A program made the position numbers and the translations under genes. From the NCBI GenBank assembly GCA_030247855.1, contig JAPDRN010000001.1, forward strand, positions 1 through 64,000: DNA of 64,000 nucleotides, in the 5' to 3' direction. The notes under the pieces were generated by a model, which saw only the letters and a list, made by a program, of their open reading frames with translations, was not told the DNA's origin and searched no databases. Origin of the DNA: Knufia peltigerae (Eukaryota > Ascomycota > Eurotiomycetes > Chaetothyriales > Trichomeriaceae). Positions 24,011 through 34,385 of this stretch are shown here, one piece after another (the stretch's first letter is position 1; every line of letters begins with the position of its first letter).

Positions 24011-24967
24011 TCAGTGCAAATCGGAACTTCTTCGACAACAAGAGCTACCACTAGGTAATGTTGCACGATGAGTCCGACTTGCCTCTGCAAACTTCACCCC
24101 TGCGCGGAGATCTTGTGAGATAGAATGGTCAGCCTTTGCCAAGGGCTGGAGTAGAGTCAGAGTCTGCGGGACCAGTTCCAGTGGTATGCAGACGACGCCG
24201 TTAAGATCTCCGATGATGTAGTCGCCGGGCCTGATGGTCATGTCTTGGTCTTCCACTCTCACAGTCACAGGGACATTTACCTAAGATCAAATCAGCACCG
24301 TGATGCAGCTCCAGAGACATTTGAACACGCACGCTCACGACTTCTACCACTTCATGTGGGGCAGCAGTTCCGACGCCACGCGCAAAAACCTAGAATGGTC
24401 GGCATCTCTACACCTCTGACTTTGCTGCCTTGGACCTACGGGATAGACCAGGTCTCGATGATCTTGGAGATCTCGAATGCGGCCGTCCACCACGGCACCA
24501 ACGGCGCCGGAAACTTTGGCTCGGTGGCTCATCAGTCCGCCATAAACCGCGTTCGCGGCATCAGGAGGAGCCGAAATGAAAATCACCGTGCCGGCAGGAA
24601 CGGAATCGATCTAGAAGGTGTCAGTACATGATTGTCTTCCTCTTCTCCTTGCGAGATACTAGGAGGTGCCTACGTAGTGTTCTTTAATTGTCGAAGGTTC
24701 GGTGCCCCTGCGAACAAAGTGGACCGTATACGCCGGACCCGCAATTCGAGTGTGGCCTTCCTGGCGTTGAGGTGACCACATCGAGATATCAGGTAAACAA
24801 CCCCCATGCGGACTCCCCAGCATGGTTAATGCGTCGGATATATCGCACCTGTCTGCCTGTCAATTCGGACAACTCGGGAACGAATTCAGAGCCTCATCCT
24901 TTTGGCTTTGGTATCCTTACGTCGAGTACTGCTGTAGGAGCTCGCCGAAATTCTCACGAGACCCCAT
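24011..24967 (-). CDS. RraA-like aldolase/decarboxylase, 237 aa
   Basis: Five short exons: 24967-24921, 24848-24674, 24610-24440, 24389-24339 and 24280-24011. All junctions are in frame and rebuild family motifs: CDISDAL and PHGGCLPDI near the N-terminus, then GPAYTVHF, DSVPAGTVIFIS, GGLMSHRAKVSGAVG, VVDGRIRD (D116, R118 and D121 region) and FARGVGTAAPHEVV, followed by IRPGDYIIGDLNGVVCIP. The family includes 4-hydroxy-4-methyl-2-oxoglutarate/4-carboxy-4-hydroxy-2-oxoadipate aldolases and oxaloacetate decarboxylases that finish aromatic meta-cleavage routes, plus fungal members of unknown role. The last about 20 residues (after FAEASRTHR) are not conserved-looking and may reflect a missed 3' splice. 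A CGGAT-N6-ATCCG palindrome lies 183 bp upstream. Confidence 0.85.
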
Positions 24968-25149
24968 GGCTGTCAACAACCAGTCCGGTTTTTTAGAAGA
25001 AGTACAAACTCCGAAATGTATGGAATGGCCAGGAGGTGATTTTATGGAGTTTTTTTACCCTCGCATGGCCTTTTACTTGCAGGCTTCGGCTCTGGGCTTC
25101 GTCGTCTCTCGTGCACATATTCCCGGAGATTGATCGTCGTTTCTCCTGT

Positions 25150-25165
25150 CGGATCTGAAAATCCG
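25150..25165. promoter_or_regulatory. CGGAT-N6-ATCCG palindrome (candidate Zn2Cys6 operator)
   Basis: CGGAT, then CTGAAA, then ATCCG, 183-198 bp upstream of the RraA-like start codon. Arms and spacing are identical to the site at 18666-18681. It lies in the 620-bp gene-free interval 24968-25588, which otherwise holds only short domainless ORFs. Confidence 0.55.
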
Positions 25166-25588
25166 AGATGCGGCCCCCAGAATGCGAATCATTCTATACT
25201 TGTAACTTCGAACTATTACGACGGCGTGCTGGAGTAGCAGAACGACTACGATAGGACTAGCATCGTACTGATCCGATCCCTTCTGAAAATCGTGAAAAGG
25301 AGATAAGCACGACTTTCTTTCAAGATTATCTATTGCCTCACAATCACTCATTGGCCTTAGAGGCTTAACTTCTGACGACTTCACAACTTTGGGTGGGAAT
25401 TTTGTACATAACCTGCAACAAGTATGGCTCGAAGGCTTGCCTTGGTCCTGCTTGCGATAGCTTGTGAAGAAAATATAGTAACTTGGTGTATGTCCTGACA
25501 TGCAGCCGCTCTATCTTTCGCTAGACCTGATCTCACAATGCCTGCAGTGGCTCTGGAGCAACAATATTGTGATCCGTCCTCTTGATCT

Positions 25589-26521
25589 CTAAAGATGTTT
25601 TTGTAAGAAGTCGAGCATGAGTTCGTAGCCACGCTCGTACTCCTTTCTTGGACGCTCCAGGTCCAATTTAGCCCTGCAAATTACGATTTGTCAGCCTGGA
25701 TCCAGACGACCAAAACCCTAGGATATAGGGTGATCCATACCTAGCAGACATCCATCCATGGATCTCGTCGAATCTCTCACGGTATTTCACGCCCGTCAGA
25801 TTGGCCACAAAGTCTCGAATAGTCTGTTCTTCCTCCCCCTGCGAGTCGAGCACCATCGTCGGAATCGTGATCGACTTCGCGTCTTCAGGATCGAGCCTAG
25901 AAGGGGATGTGAGAGCTAGGACATCCAGCCGTGGCTTCCCCAAGTTTGCGGCAATGAGACTCAGCCCTTTCGCGCCCCAGCAAAATCCTGCTCCGGCCCA
26001 TCTTTGCACATGTGCATAGTTCGGGTCTGACTGCAGCATGTCGACCACCTGAGCAATGAGGCCCATCTTTTCTTTCGAGGTGACATCGGCGATGAGATCG
26101 TGGAGAGGTTGCTTGTCGGCTCCCAGCTCAAACCACTCTAGCTTAGCAGCCTTGTGTGAGCCGATGATGTCCGGCATCAAAACAAGATAGGGCTCCTTCC
26201 CCTGGGTTGAGAGTATGTCAGCTCCTCGAAATGTCTGATTGGTGTAGCCGAATATATCGTAGACGTGGATGATTGCTTTCTTCGCCGTGAGTGGCCCTGT
26301 GCGATCTGGTCGAGATCGTGAAAAGTGCGGCGTCAGCATAAAAACATGGATTTAGGCCAGTCCTTGGAAGCAAAAGAAATACATGGCCCCGACAATATCG
26401 CTTTGTGTTACGACTTACAAATTTGGAATCCATTGACATCCAAAAATGAGCCTCTCGGCGTGTATTCTTCAACCACCGCAGCCGGGGTGCTACAACAAGC
26501 TGGAGAATACTCTGTTCCCAT
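25589..26521 (-). CDS. Dienelactone hydrolase family protein, 250 aa
   Basis: Three exons: 26521-26419, 26305-25741 and 25673-25589. The N-terminus MGTEYSPACCSTPAAVVEEY is the usual fungal DLH start. Catalytic residues visible: nucleophile Cys143 in GAGFCWGAKG, Asp188 in VLDSQGEE and His217 in EIHGWM, giving the Cys-Asp-His triad. The final exon restores a normal C-terminus (RKEYERGYELMLDFLQKHL). The enzyme is expected to hydrolyse a cyclic enol lactone, as in catechol ortho-cleavage, or another ester. It is divergent from the HpcH/HpaI aldolase across an 870-bp intergenic region. Confidence 0.9.
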
Positions 26522-27390
26522 CGCTGCGCCCGAAGCCTTCAGGGTTGTAATGTGAAATTTGGATTTACATGTAAACGCCTGGAAGGACGAACTTAGGTCA
26601 CTTCAATCTCATATAGGCAGGACAGCGAATAGAGCGACTTGCGTACGTTGTGGAGGCCAGTTTCGGGGGAGCCACAGGAGTAACTACGTATTGCGGCAAA
26701 CCGGACATTCAAATGTCCGGCGATTCAGTCCTGTGGAATGCAAAATTGACCCCTTTAATATCGAAGCTTTGGAATGGGGAGATGTTGCCGTTTCAATGTC
26801 CGAGAACTCGAATGGTCTCGAGACTTTCGATGACTTACTCTCGCCATTGGACCTCAGAGGACTTATTTTCATTGTATTGCGAATGACAGTCTATCCTCTG
26901 TTTCCGCCCATTCCAGATCCAGCCCCGCCCCCGATCCCTTTTGCCTTGAAACAACGGAAAAGGTGGCTTTGCTTTCTGCCTCGTCGAGATGTGCGTGCCC
27001 TCCGTTGGCGATAAACCCGAAGTTGACCGCTCTACCTCCACGAAGGAACGGTAACCCCATAAGAGCCGTTCTAAGGTACTAGAAAATGACTTTCAGCTGG
27101 TGCACAGCGGGCTGGGCCACAAGGAAACGTAAAATTTGCTCATTGACGGCAGAGTCGCTCGGAGATCTACAACTTGGGATATCATCTGCTCAAGCTAAAT
27201 GTGGGTTACTTCTTCGTTTCGAGTTGCCCAGAAGGGTCTGGTCTTGTTCCTTTCAGATAAGAACAATACACATCCTCCGGGCGCGGTGAGCACTGATATA
27301 GTACTTTTGCTCTCATCCAGGCAAAATATCGGACTGCGGGTTGACATCAAAATCAACGACTTATCGAGATATTGACGTCTCCGATACAAG
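26522..27390. promoter_or_regulatory. Shared divergent promoter, DLH (-) and HpcH/HpaI aldolase (+)
   Basis: 869 bp between the two start codons. ORFs here overlap on both strands and show no domain. It contains the strong inverted repeat at 26701-26720, listed separately. Confidence 0.5.
26701..26720. promoter_or_regulatory. 20-bp inverted repeat CCGGACATT-CA-AATGTCCGG
   Basis: Two perfect 9-bp arms around a 2-bp centre, 180 bp from the DLH start and 670 bp from the aldolase start. Its length and position in a divergent promoter suggest a binding site. The CGG/CCG spacing is 12, not 10, so it may serve a different regulator. Confidence 0.55.
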
Positions 27391-28468
27391 ATGGCGGCGG
27401 TCATGGACAATGCCAATACGCTCCGTAAAACGCTGAATACAGGATCCGGCGTCTCATACGGCGCATGGCAAATGCTTCCAGGCACCCATCTGTCGCGGGC
27501 CATCGCGAGAGCAGGCTTCGACTGGGTCTGCATCGACTGCGAGCACGGCAATATCGCCGGTAAGCTTGCCCCTATTTCTCTTCTCAGGCCTTTATCTCGC
27601 TACACCCACGAAAAGGAAGCTGATCGCCGTACGCTACTACAATATCTAGACGATGCAATGCATGAGTCGATCCACGCCGTGGCATCTGTCGGTGTCAGCC
27701 CGGTCGTGCGCATCCCCGCCAATGAGGGGTGGATGGTCAAGCGGGCGCTGGACGCAGGTGCTCATGGCATCATTGTGCCCTTGCTCTACACCGTCGACGA
27801 TGCAAAGAGGCTCGTGCAGTCTGCCAAATTCCCACCACTCGGCAAGAGGGGTTTCGGCAGTCCGTTTTCACAGGGTTCTTTCGACGTCAAGGGGAACCTG
27901 TCAGGAATCGAGTACCTGCAAGGTGCAAACGGGAACTTATTGACGGCCGTGCAGATAGAAACAAAGGAGGCACTGGGATGCGTGAATGCCCATGTCCCGT
28001 AGTCGACCATGCATCTTATCACTAACTCAAGTCTCTAGGTCGAAGAGATCGCCAAAGTCGACGGCATAGATGTTTTATTTGTAGGTCCGTTTGACCTGGG
28101 GAACAATATCGGTCATCCAGTGACAGGAGACTTTCCCCCGGAACTGGACGCGGCCATTGCGAGAATTCTCAAGGCCGCCCAAGATGAAGGGAAGAAGTCG
28201 GGCATTTACTCTCCGTCTGCAGAATTTGCCAACAGATACGCTGACATGGGCTTCCAGATGGTTAGTGGAGATGCTCTCCGTCTTTGTGTGTTGCAAACGT
28301 ATTCTAAACACCAAGCTCCAGATCTCGGTGGTAAACGACATGAGCGCAATCCCTATTTCCATGGCTGAATCACTGTCAAAGGCTAAAGGCTGTTACGGCG
28401 ATGCAGCACAAGGTCCTAAGCAGGCTGCGTACAGCGCGGCGAGTTTGGTTACACAAAAGAAGAAATGA
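27391..28468 (+). CDS. HpcH/HpaI family class II aldolase, 289 aa
   Basis: Four exons: 27391-27559, 27650-27981, 28039-28260 and 28322-28468, all in frame. The fold is a pyruvate-type TIM barrel. Visible sites: DCEHGN (general-base His about 51), VVRIPANEG (substrate-carboxylate Arg), GIIVPLL, the first metal ligand in QIETKEAL (Glu160) and the second in VGPFDLGN (Asp186). Bacterial relatives cleave 4-hydroxy-2-oxoheptanedioate or 2-keto-3-deoxy-acids to pyruvate and an aldehyde. The C-terminus ends in a lysine run. It is convergent with the SnoaL-like gene, only 109 bp between stop codons. Confidence 0.9.
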
Positions 28469-28577
28469 CAATAACATAGTGTATGAGAAGAAGATAGACA
28501 ACTGCAACCTCCTGATACGTCTCTCTCTGGTGTGTGTATTCTCAGTGGAACACGTACCACCACTTCCTAAACCACCC

Positions 28578-29110
28578 TTAAAAGTGAGGTTTTCTATAAA
28601 AATCGATTGAAGAGAGAATGCGACCAAGCCAAGCCTGATAGCTCTTGACCCTCGCAGTCGCGCCTTCTCCTTCTACCATGAATCGGGCCGCAAACTCCTG
28701 GAAGGTGGAGTTCTGATTCTCCTTGGTATAACTCTCCAGAGTGCCCATGACAATCAGGTCCTTGCCGTCCTTGTCACCAACAAAGACCTTCTCAATCATG
28801 TGCTTGCGGAAGGCAATGACATCCCAAGCCTTGTCTCGGGACCTGGCGATTTCTAGCAATCCATGGTCAGTGACTTACGTGTGCAATGACACGCCATTGG
28901 TGATGGTGAGGGTCCATACATACGCTCGTTTCCCTTTACTGTGCCGGTCGCCCTCACCATTTCACCTCCATGGCTGAAAACTTTGTCCGCCATCGACGGT
29001 CCAGCACTGGCATCTTTGGTGTCTCCCAGTTCGAAGAACAGATTGATGAGGTCCTTTACCTCTTCCGGGACCGGTGTTGCTGGCCACTGTACGGAGGATG
29101 TGGCGGCCAT
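28578..29110 (-). CDS. SnoaL/NTF2-like small protein, 153 aa
   Basis: Two exons, 29110-28924 and 28852-28578. The start is the ATG of MAATSSVQWP; upstream in-frame sequence lacks an ATG. The pattern fits an NTF2/SnoaL-like alpha+beta cone: VPEEVKDLINLFFELGDTKD, then KVFSHGGEMV, RKHMIEKVFVGD, LIVMGTLESY, FAARFMVEG and VKSYQAWLG. Members act as small cyclases, isomerases, hydratases or non-catalytic binding proteins. The last about 10 residues may be poorly defined. It neighbours the aldolase and the Zn2Cys6 regulator. Confidence 0.75.
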
Positions 29111-30031
29111 GGTTACACCGAGACCTTTCTTGGCTGCGGTTCGACAATTGGTATGATCAGCTGCCACAGATCTGAATCAGTCAAAGCTGAGTCAATGAGT
29201 TAGAGGAAGCAGTCTTCTGGCACCACCAAATTCTACACTCTTCCTTTGACCAGTAGGTACTTAATGTGACACCAGCAGGGAGACAGTGGTTGTTCTCATC
29301 TCCAAATCCGACTTGATTCATCGTCCCGGAGCTTCAAACTCCGAAAACATTCCTCCGCAGCGGCTGTACTATGATATACTAAGTAAGCGATTGCCGGCGC
29401 TGAACCTACCTAAGCTTTGAGGGGTGAACCTTACCCAGAATGTCTACTGTAGCTGCCCGAAACAGTACGATAGACTAGTGAGGGTCTGAAAGTCGGTGTC
29501 CAGAATCAACGAGGCGAGAATCTGAGGTCCACCCGACAGGTTGTACAATCAGGCTCCTCTTAGGAAGCTATGCATTGGCGACCTCTGTCTCACGGGGTCG
29601 ATGGAACCCATTCTGGCCTCATCCCGTGGGTCAATTGGGCTTCCAGGGGCGAAATTCGCAATACCATCCCGCTGAGGGAGGTGTCTGTGACCATAGGACA
29701 TCCCCGGGGCAGAAGTATTCGTGTTGGAGAATTGCAAATTCCCTCGACCGGGATCTGATTGCTTGTCGTGTCTGGGCACACGCATTGCATTGCGCGAAGC
29801 GACTGAAGGTGATATTTATCCTGAGGCAATTAGATAGCCGAAAGAAAGTTTATCTGAGCATGTCCTCGTTTTGCTCATGACAAACACTCTCTCGGGCACT
29901 CTCTAGGCCTAGCATTTGGGGGGCTGACTTGAACCTGATGCACCCGTTCAGATTTGGAGGTGTTGGGCAGTCAGTCGTAGTGTTCAAGGCAGCAAGTTCT
30001 GATTAGAGAAGCTTCGATCTCCCCGATATAA
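29111..30031. promoter_or_regulatory. SnoaL promoter region; CGG-N11-CCG at 29327-29343
   Basis: 920 bp without a supported gene. CGGAG, seven bases, CTCCG forms a symmetric CGG-N11-CCG pair about 217 bp upstream of the SnoaL-like start. Spacing is one base longer than at the other cluster sites. Confidence 0.35.
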
Positions 30032-32483
30032 TCAGTGTTGCATAAAGAGGCCAAAAAGGGTACCATCGGCAAAGATCGAATCGTCGATCAGAGTATCGTT
30101 CATGGGATCGAAGCAAGTGTCGTCCCAAGAAGCATCCAAATACAGCTCATCGAAAGTGTTCGGTCCCGGAACTTCGTCGGCTGGCCGAGCCTGGGTAGCT
30201 TTGATGGTGTTAGTGTTCACGTCTTTCCAGACGAACGGGAAGGGAATGACAAACTGGTGATAGTGACGGAGTCCCCTGGAATCGTTACAGCCTGCTCGCC
30301 ACGACCCGTCTGCCGATTGGACTTTTTGACCTTTCTCATAAGCTTACGGAGCTGTTCGAACGGCTTCTTCCACCCAATATGGCTTGTTAATTTTTGATAC
30401 TCCACAATAGCCAGCCAGAAAAACCGTATACAATCGAGGTAATCAGGGTGGTCTCGATGAGACTTGTCGAAATGTTGAAGCATAACGATGACAGCGCTAT
30501 AAATGGCGTAAGACAAGTCGTAATGTGCGTGGCGGAGTGAAAAGGCTTCCTTATACGCCTCCACGAGTTTCCAGATCCTAAGTGCAGCTTGAATACACAG
30601 CTTTCGGCCTTCTTCTTGAGCAGAAGGATCAAGAATGAATTCAAAGTGATTTTGGATCAGGAAAGCCTGTTCGAGCAAGATGTGAAGTGTCCAATAAGTC
30701 GTGCTGTTTACTGTCAGGCTAATTCCACGTTGATTTGGTCTGCAGAGATTACTTACTGAAGATTCACCTGATAAGGTGGCGGAGTATCATCGGTTTCCGG
30801 GTTAAAAAGTAGGTGAATCGGCAGTCGAGTAGTCCATTGACTGAGCCTAGCCCTGATCTCGGATCGAGCCTGCAGGAGTACTGTTTCGGATGATTGGGTG
30901 CTTTTGAACGTATAGAACTCGTCGATAATCTGAGCAGTAATCCTTGAGAGTTGCAGCAGGTGTTGGAAGGTGCTTAGGGCATAAGCTGGCCGGCATTGGT
31001 AATGTGGAATCGATTCATCCAAAGTAGTTGCTTCTGAGTCCTTATAGGGCGACCATGCTTCAAGCTCTTCATACGAGTCGAGATACTCATGTGGTATGTT
31101 GCCGTCTGATTCGTGCATAGCAGGCGGTCGACCAAGAAAGAGTGATTGGAATTTGTCACTGGCATACGCTCCCCAGTATACTCTCCTTTGAATCTCTATA
31201 TCGATTGCCAAAGTCACCGAATTAGCGCCGGTCTGGGAAGCCTCCTTGCGAAGATCCAGGTGGTAGCCAAGGTCCATAATCATTCGGTATCCCATGCCGC
31301 AGAACGTCCATCCAGCATTCTGCTTGCCGTACTGAATAAGACATGACCCGCATATTAATAAGGCAACGACGGTGGGCAGGCTTGGCTGGTCAATATGTTC
31401 AAACAATAATGACTTGAATCGGTGGTAGAAGGTCATGCCAGTAGTGGATGGGTCTAAAGGATTTGACCGAAGGCTGTCACGATCACTCCATAGGCTGCTC
31501 TGGAGATAAATGGCGTTCAGTAGCAATTTGTTTACATATGGTCCGTTGTTGATCAAGCTATCCATAATAGCAGGACGGTACGTCAAAAGATAAAGGTAGT
31601 GCAGTCGGTTCCAATGTAAGTCCAGCAGATGCATTGCCAGGTCCATCTGAATACCGTCAAAGTCAATGTTCATTGAAACGCTGGGCGATGAGTGCAGCAC
31701 CAATTCCCTCTGCTTGCTGACTGCGGCGTATGCGATGAGCCTATTTTGTATGTCTGGTATTAGAAATCTTGCTGATTCGTGCATGATGCCCTCATCCCGA
31801 GTGCTTTCTTTGCCGGTGGGCGATTCATGCAAGAGGCTCGTTGTACCGTAAAAGTGTGACTGTCCACTTCCGGTCATCGGATTAGGTGATATGGCTCCTG
31901 CATCACCATCATCATCAGGAAATTCAAGCGGCCATTGGATTGCCGAAGGCTGCTGCATAGGGTTGACGATGTTGGGCGATGAGGTGGCCAAGTCAAGATC
32001 CTGATCAGGGTTGTCTCGATCACAGATGGGCTGTGGAAGAGTCTGTGGTGCCTGATTACATGAATTGGACATGTTGCTCGGAATCTCACTCTGCAAGTCC
32101 GCGGTCTGAATATCAGCCCGGCTTTCTGCAGCATTGTTTGTATTCAACTGTGCCTTCAGTTCTTCAATCTGGCTTTGAAGTGACCGTATATCTGCAGCTC
32201 TCGAACGCGTAGCTGTCTTCCTGCCATCGCGGGGATAATCACATGAACGACCTCTTGAACGGCATGCATGGCAAGCGGGCAAGTGGCCGTCACATCTGAC
32301 CTGTACACATATGTATCAGCCATGGCACAAGTTGCGCTCTGATCAGCGCCCAGGCTGATCTTTCAAGAGCAAAAGCACCTTTTTCTGACGGCATCTCTTG
32401 CAGGAACGGCATGTCCCATCCGCTGCCACGCGCAGACGAGGACTCGTGCCGCCGAAAACTTCAGGATTCGTAAGTGCTGACAT
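30032..32483 (-). CDS. Zn2Cys6 transcription factor with fungal_trans domain, about 740 aa
   Basis: Exons 32483-32379, 32300-30757, 30703-30289 (3' end tentative) and 30190-30032. The first intron splits the zinc cluster; splicing gives Cys28, 31, 38, 45, 48 and 55 with spacing 2-6-6-2-6, a standard Zn2Cys6 DNA-binding module. A short coiled coil follows (IRSLQSQIEELKAQL). The middle homology region spans about 200-560 (LDLHWNRLHYLYLLTYRPAI, GYRMIMDLGYHLDLR, RRVYWGAYASDKFQSLFLGRP). The acidic C-terminus (FDELYLDASWDD...) resembles an activation segment. The last exon joins through a plausible GTAACG donor; that junction is uncertain. It lies at the end of the catabolic block and is the natural candidate regulator. 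Confidence 0.85.
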
Positions 32484-32953
32484 GTGGGCTGCTGCTATAG
32501 TGTCAAGATTCGATGCTTGAGGAGATGAGTCTTACACAGACACCATGAGGTTAACTACGGTCGATTAGAAGTGCCAGAACGCATTTCTACTCGCAGTCTT
32601 TTTAGTCCTAGTGCAAGAAACACATCATTACCATTCCTCGCTTCACACCAATACTCCCAAGGGTCCTGGACAACTTGACGCTAGGCAGGCTGACCGCGCA
32701 GTGGCTGCCGTTGTTGATGAACAGACACGAATCCCAGGCGAAGCATGGAGAGCGAGCGTACAAAGGCCATTCACGAGGGCCTTTTCTCGGCCTGCCAGGC
32801 TACCCTCGCACACGGTTCTCCTCCGCGCCTGAAGCTAGAGGAAGACTATGGCGGAGGACGATATGTGTCCGTAATTTGAAGGGTGTTGGCATGATACCCA
32901 TTCTTGTATCAAAATATGTCAAACAACGCGGGCGATGATCTCATGATCAATCT
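32484..32953. other. Promoter of the Zn2Cys6 regulator / 3' flank of mitochondrial protein
   Basis: 470 bp with no supported gene; the ORFs here are short and domainless. Confidence 0.4.
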
Positions 32954-33781
32954 TCATAGAATAATAGTACCCAGCTTTTCAATATCTTCTCCATCATTGG
33001 AGAACGTACCATGTGAGTCCAATTTGACTTTAGGGCCTCCTTCCTTCAAAGAGGCATTTATTATCCCTTCCAAGGTCATGAGTTGCCTGGTAGCAGCAAA
33101 AGGATAATAGAATGCTCGGCTGATACTTCGGCCTAAACTCGAGAACACTCCCCGCCGTGTAGTGGTGCTTTCTTGTATAAACTCTGGCACTTCAAGCTCA
33201 TGGACCCAAGTCCGATCTACACGGAGCTCGTGAGGAGCGATGATATGCTGCTTCGGCCGCAGGAAAGGTACGGGCCGTCGAACCTGTACCAGTAGCTTGA
33301 CACCAGTATCAGAGTTGATGAGTCTCATCGATTTGACCAGATTCAGAGGCCGCAGGAGGGCTATGCCCCCAACTGCTGTGAACGTGATTATGCCAAGTCG
33401 ATGTCCTACTCTCACTATCGTCGGAAGATCAGAATCTGGATCATATAACCACAGATTTCCAAAGGCCAGAGCCGCCGAGGTTAGGAAACATGACCCGGCA
33501 ATAAACCAAGAAGCTCCGAGAAGACCAGTATGTGAGGGTGCCTTGTATATCATCTGCTGACCAGCAGCCAACAGTTTTGCCCCATAGTATTGTTTGTTCA
33601 CCTGTTCTGGAGTCAAGGAAGGGTCTATTGATCGTTGCTGACGTTGCGGCAGAGACGACGGTTTTCGGGGAGAAGGAGGTGTTTTCGTGGCTCTAACACG
33701 AGGAGAGCTGGCAAAGCGACGAAGGGCGCCAGATGCTGCAAAGCAAGACCGGGAGATAGAATGACTGAGGTGGACAGGCAT
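32954..33781 (-). CDS. Mitochondrial membrane protein, 275 aa
   Basis: Intronless. The N-terminal about 55 residues are rich in Arg, Ser and Ala and nearly free of acidic residues, as in a mitochondrial presequence. Two hydrophobic stretches follow at about 85-112 (GLLGASWFIAGSCFLTSAALAFGN) and about 125-145 (LGIITFTAVGGIALL), consistent with a two-TM inner-membrane protein. The matrix or intermembrane tail contains VRRPVPFLRPKQHI and a moderately charged C-terminus. I do not recognise a named family with certainty; it resembles small fungal TMEM-type proteins. It is divergent from the HAD gene. Confidence 0.72.
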   Translation of the reverse strand: MPVHLSHSISRSCFAASGALRRFASSPRVRATKTPPSPRKPSSLPQRQQRSIDPSLTPEQVNKQYYGAKLLAAGQQMIYKAPSHTGLLGASWFIAGSCFLTSAALAFGNLWLYDPDSDLPTIVRVGHRLGIITFTAVGGIALLRPLNLVKSMRLINSDTGVKLLVQVRRPVPFLRPKQHIIAPHELRVDRTWVHELEVPEFIQESTTTRRGVFSSLGRSISRAFYYPFAATRQLMTLEGIINASLKEGGPKVKLDSHGTFSNDGEDIEKLGTIIL

Positions 33782-34385
33782 GGGTGAAGGTTGCGACGGA
33801 AATGGCGCGCATCGGCTCTAGGTGTAAGGAGAGGAACACCTGTCACTTGGAGATATACAGAAGATGCAAAAAGGTAATCGTACAGTATCACGAATGAAAA
33901 GAAGAGCGAAGATATTGTACAGTAGCAGTAGGACTCGGCGAATTTGTTCCTACACATGTGAATGCTCGTAACTTTTTTTTGGAGAGCTTGGAAGCGCGTT
34001 TTGCGGTGGGAAGGTGAAGCGAGGAAACACGATCGCAGTTCCATCGTCTTGAGGTCCAGGCACTCCGTACATACTTTAATCTCAGGAAGTAAGAGACCAA
34101 GTACAGTGACCTAACTGACTCATATGAGACACTCGGAACATACGAAGTGTCTTGCCTCCAACAAGGACAGAAACCGTGGTCCTCGCAATCTTACATAATG
34201 TGTACGCCGTATTAATCAGGATGATCTACCTAGGCCCTGAATACGCGCGCCTGATCTCCAAGGTGAATGGCAGACAATTGATATAAAAGGAATGAGAGAG
34301 TAATATGACATGAGTGTTAAAGACGCACCTAACTGCAGTCTACAAGGCAACATCGTCACATGGGTCTCATTGGCACGCACTTTTC
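33782..34385. other. Divergent intergenic, mitochondrial protein (-) and HAD hydrolase (+)
   Basis: 604 bp. ORFs on the minus strand (33625-34100) overlap the gene start in other frames and have no domain. Confidence 0.4.

Noticed and set aside
34314..34385. Upstream in-frame ATG for the HAD hydrolase
   Set aside because: The extension has no conserved character; HAD proteins begin a few residues before motif I, as MMNTK does.
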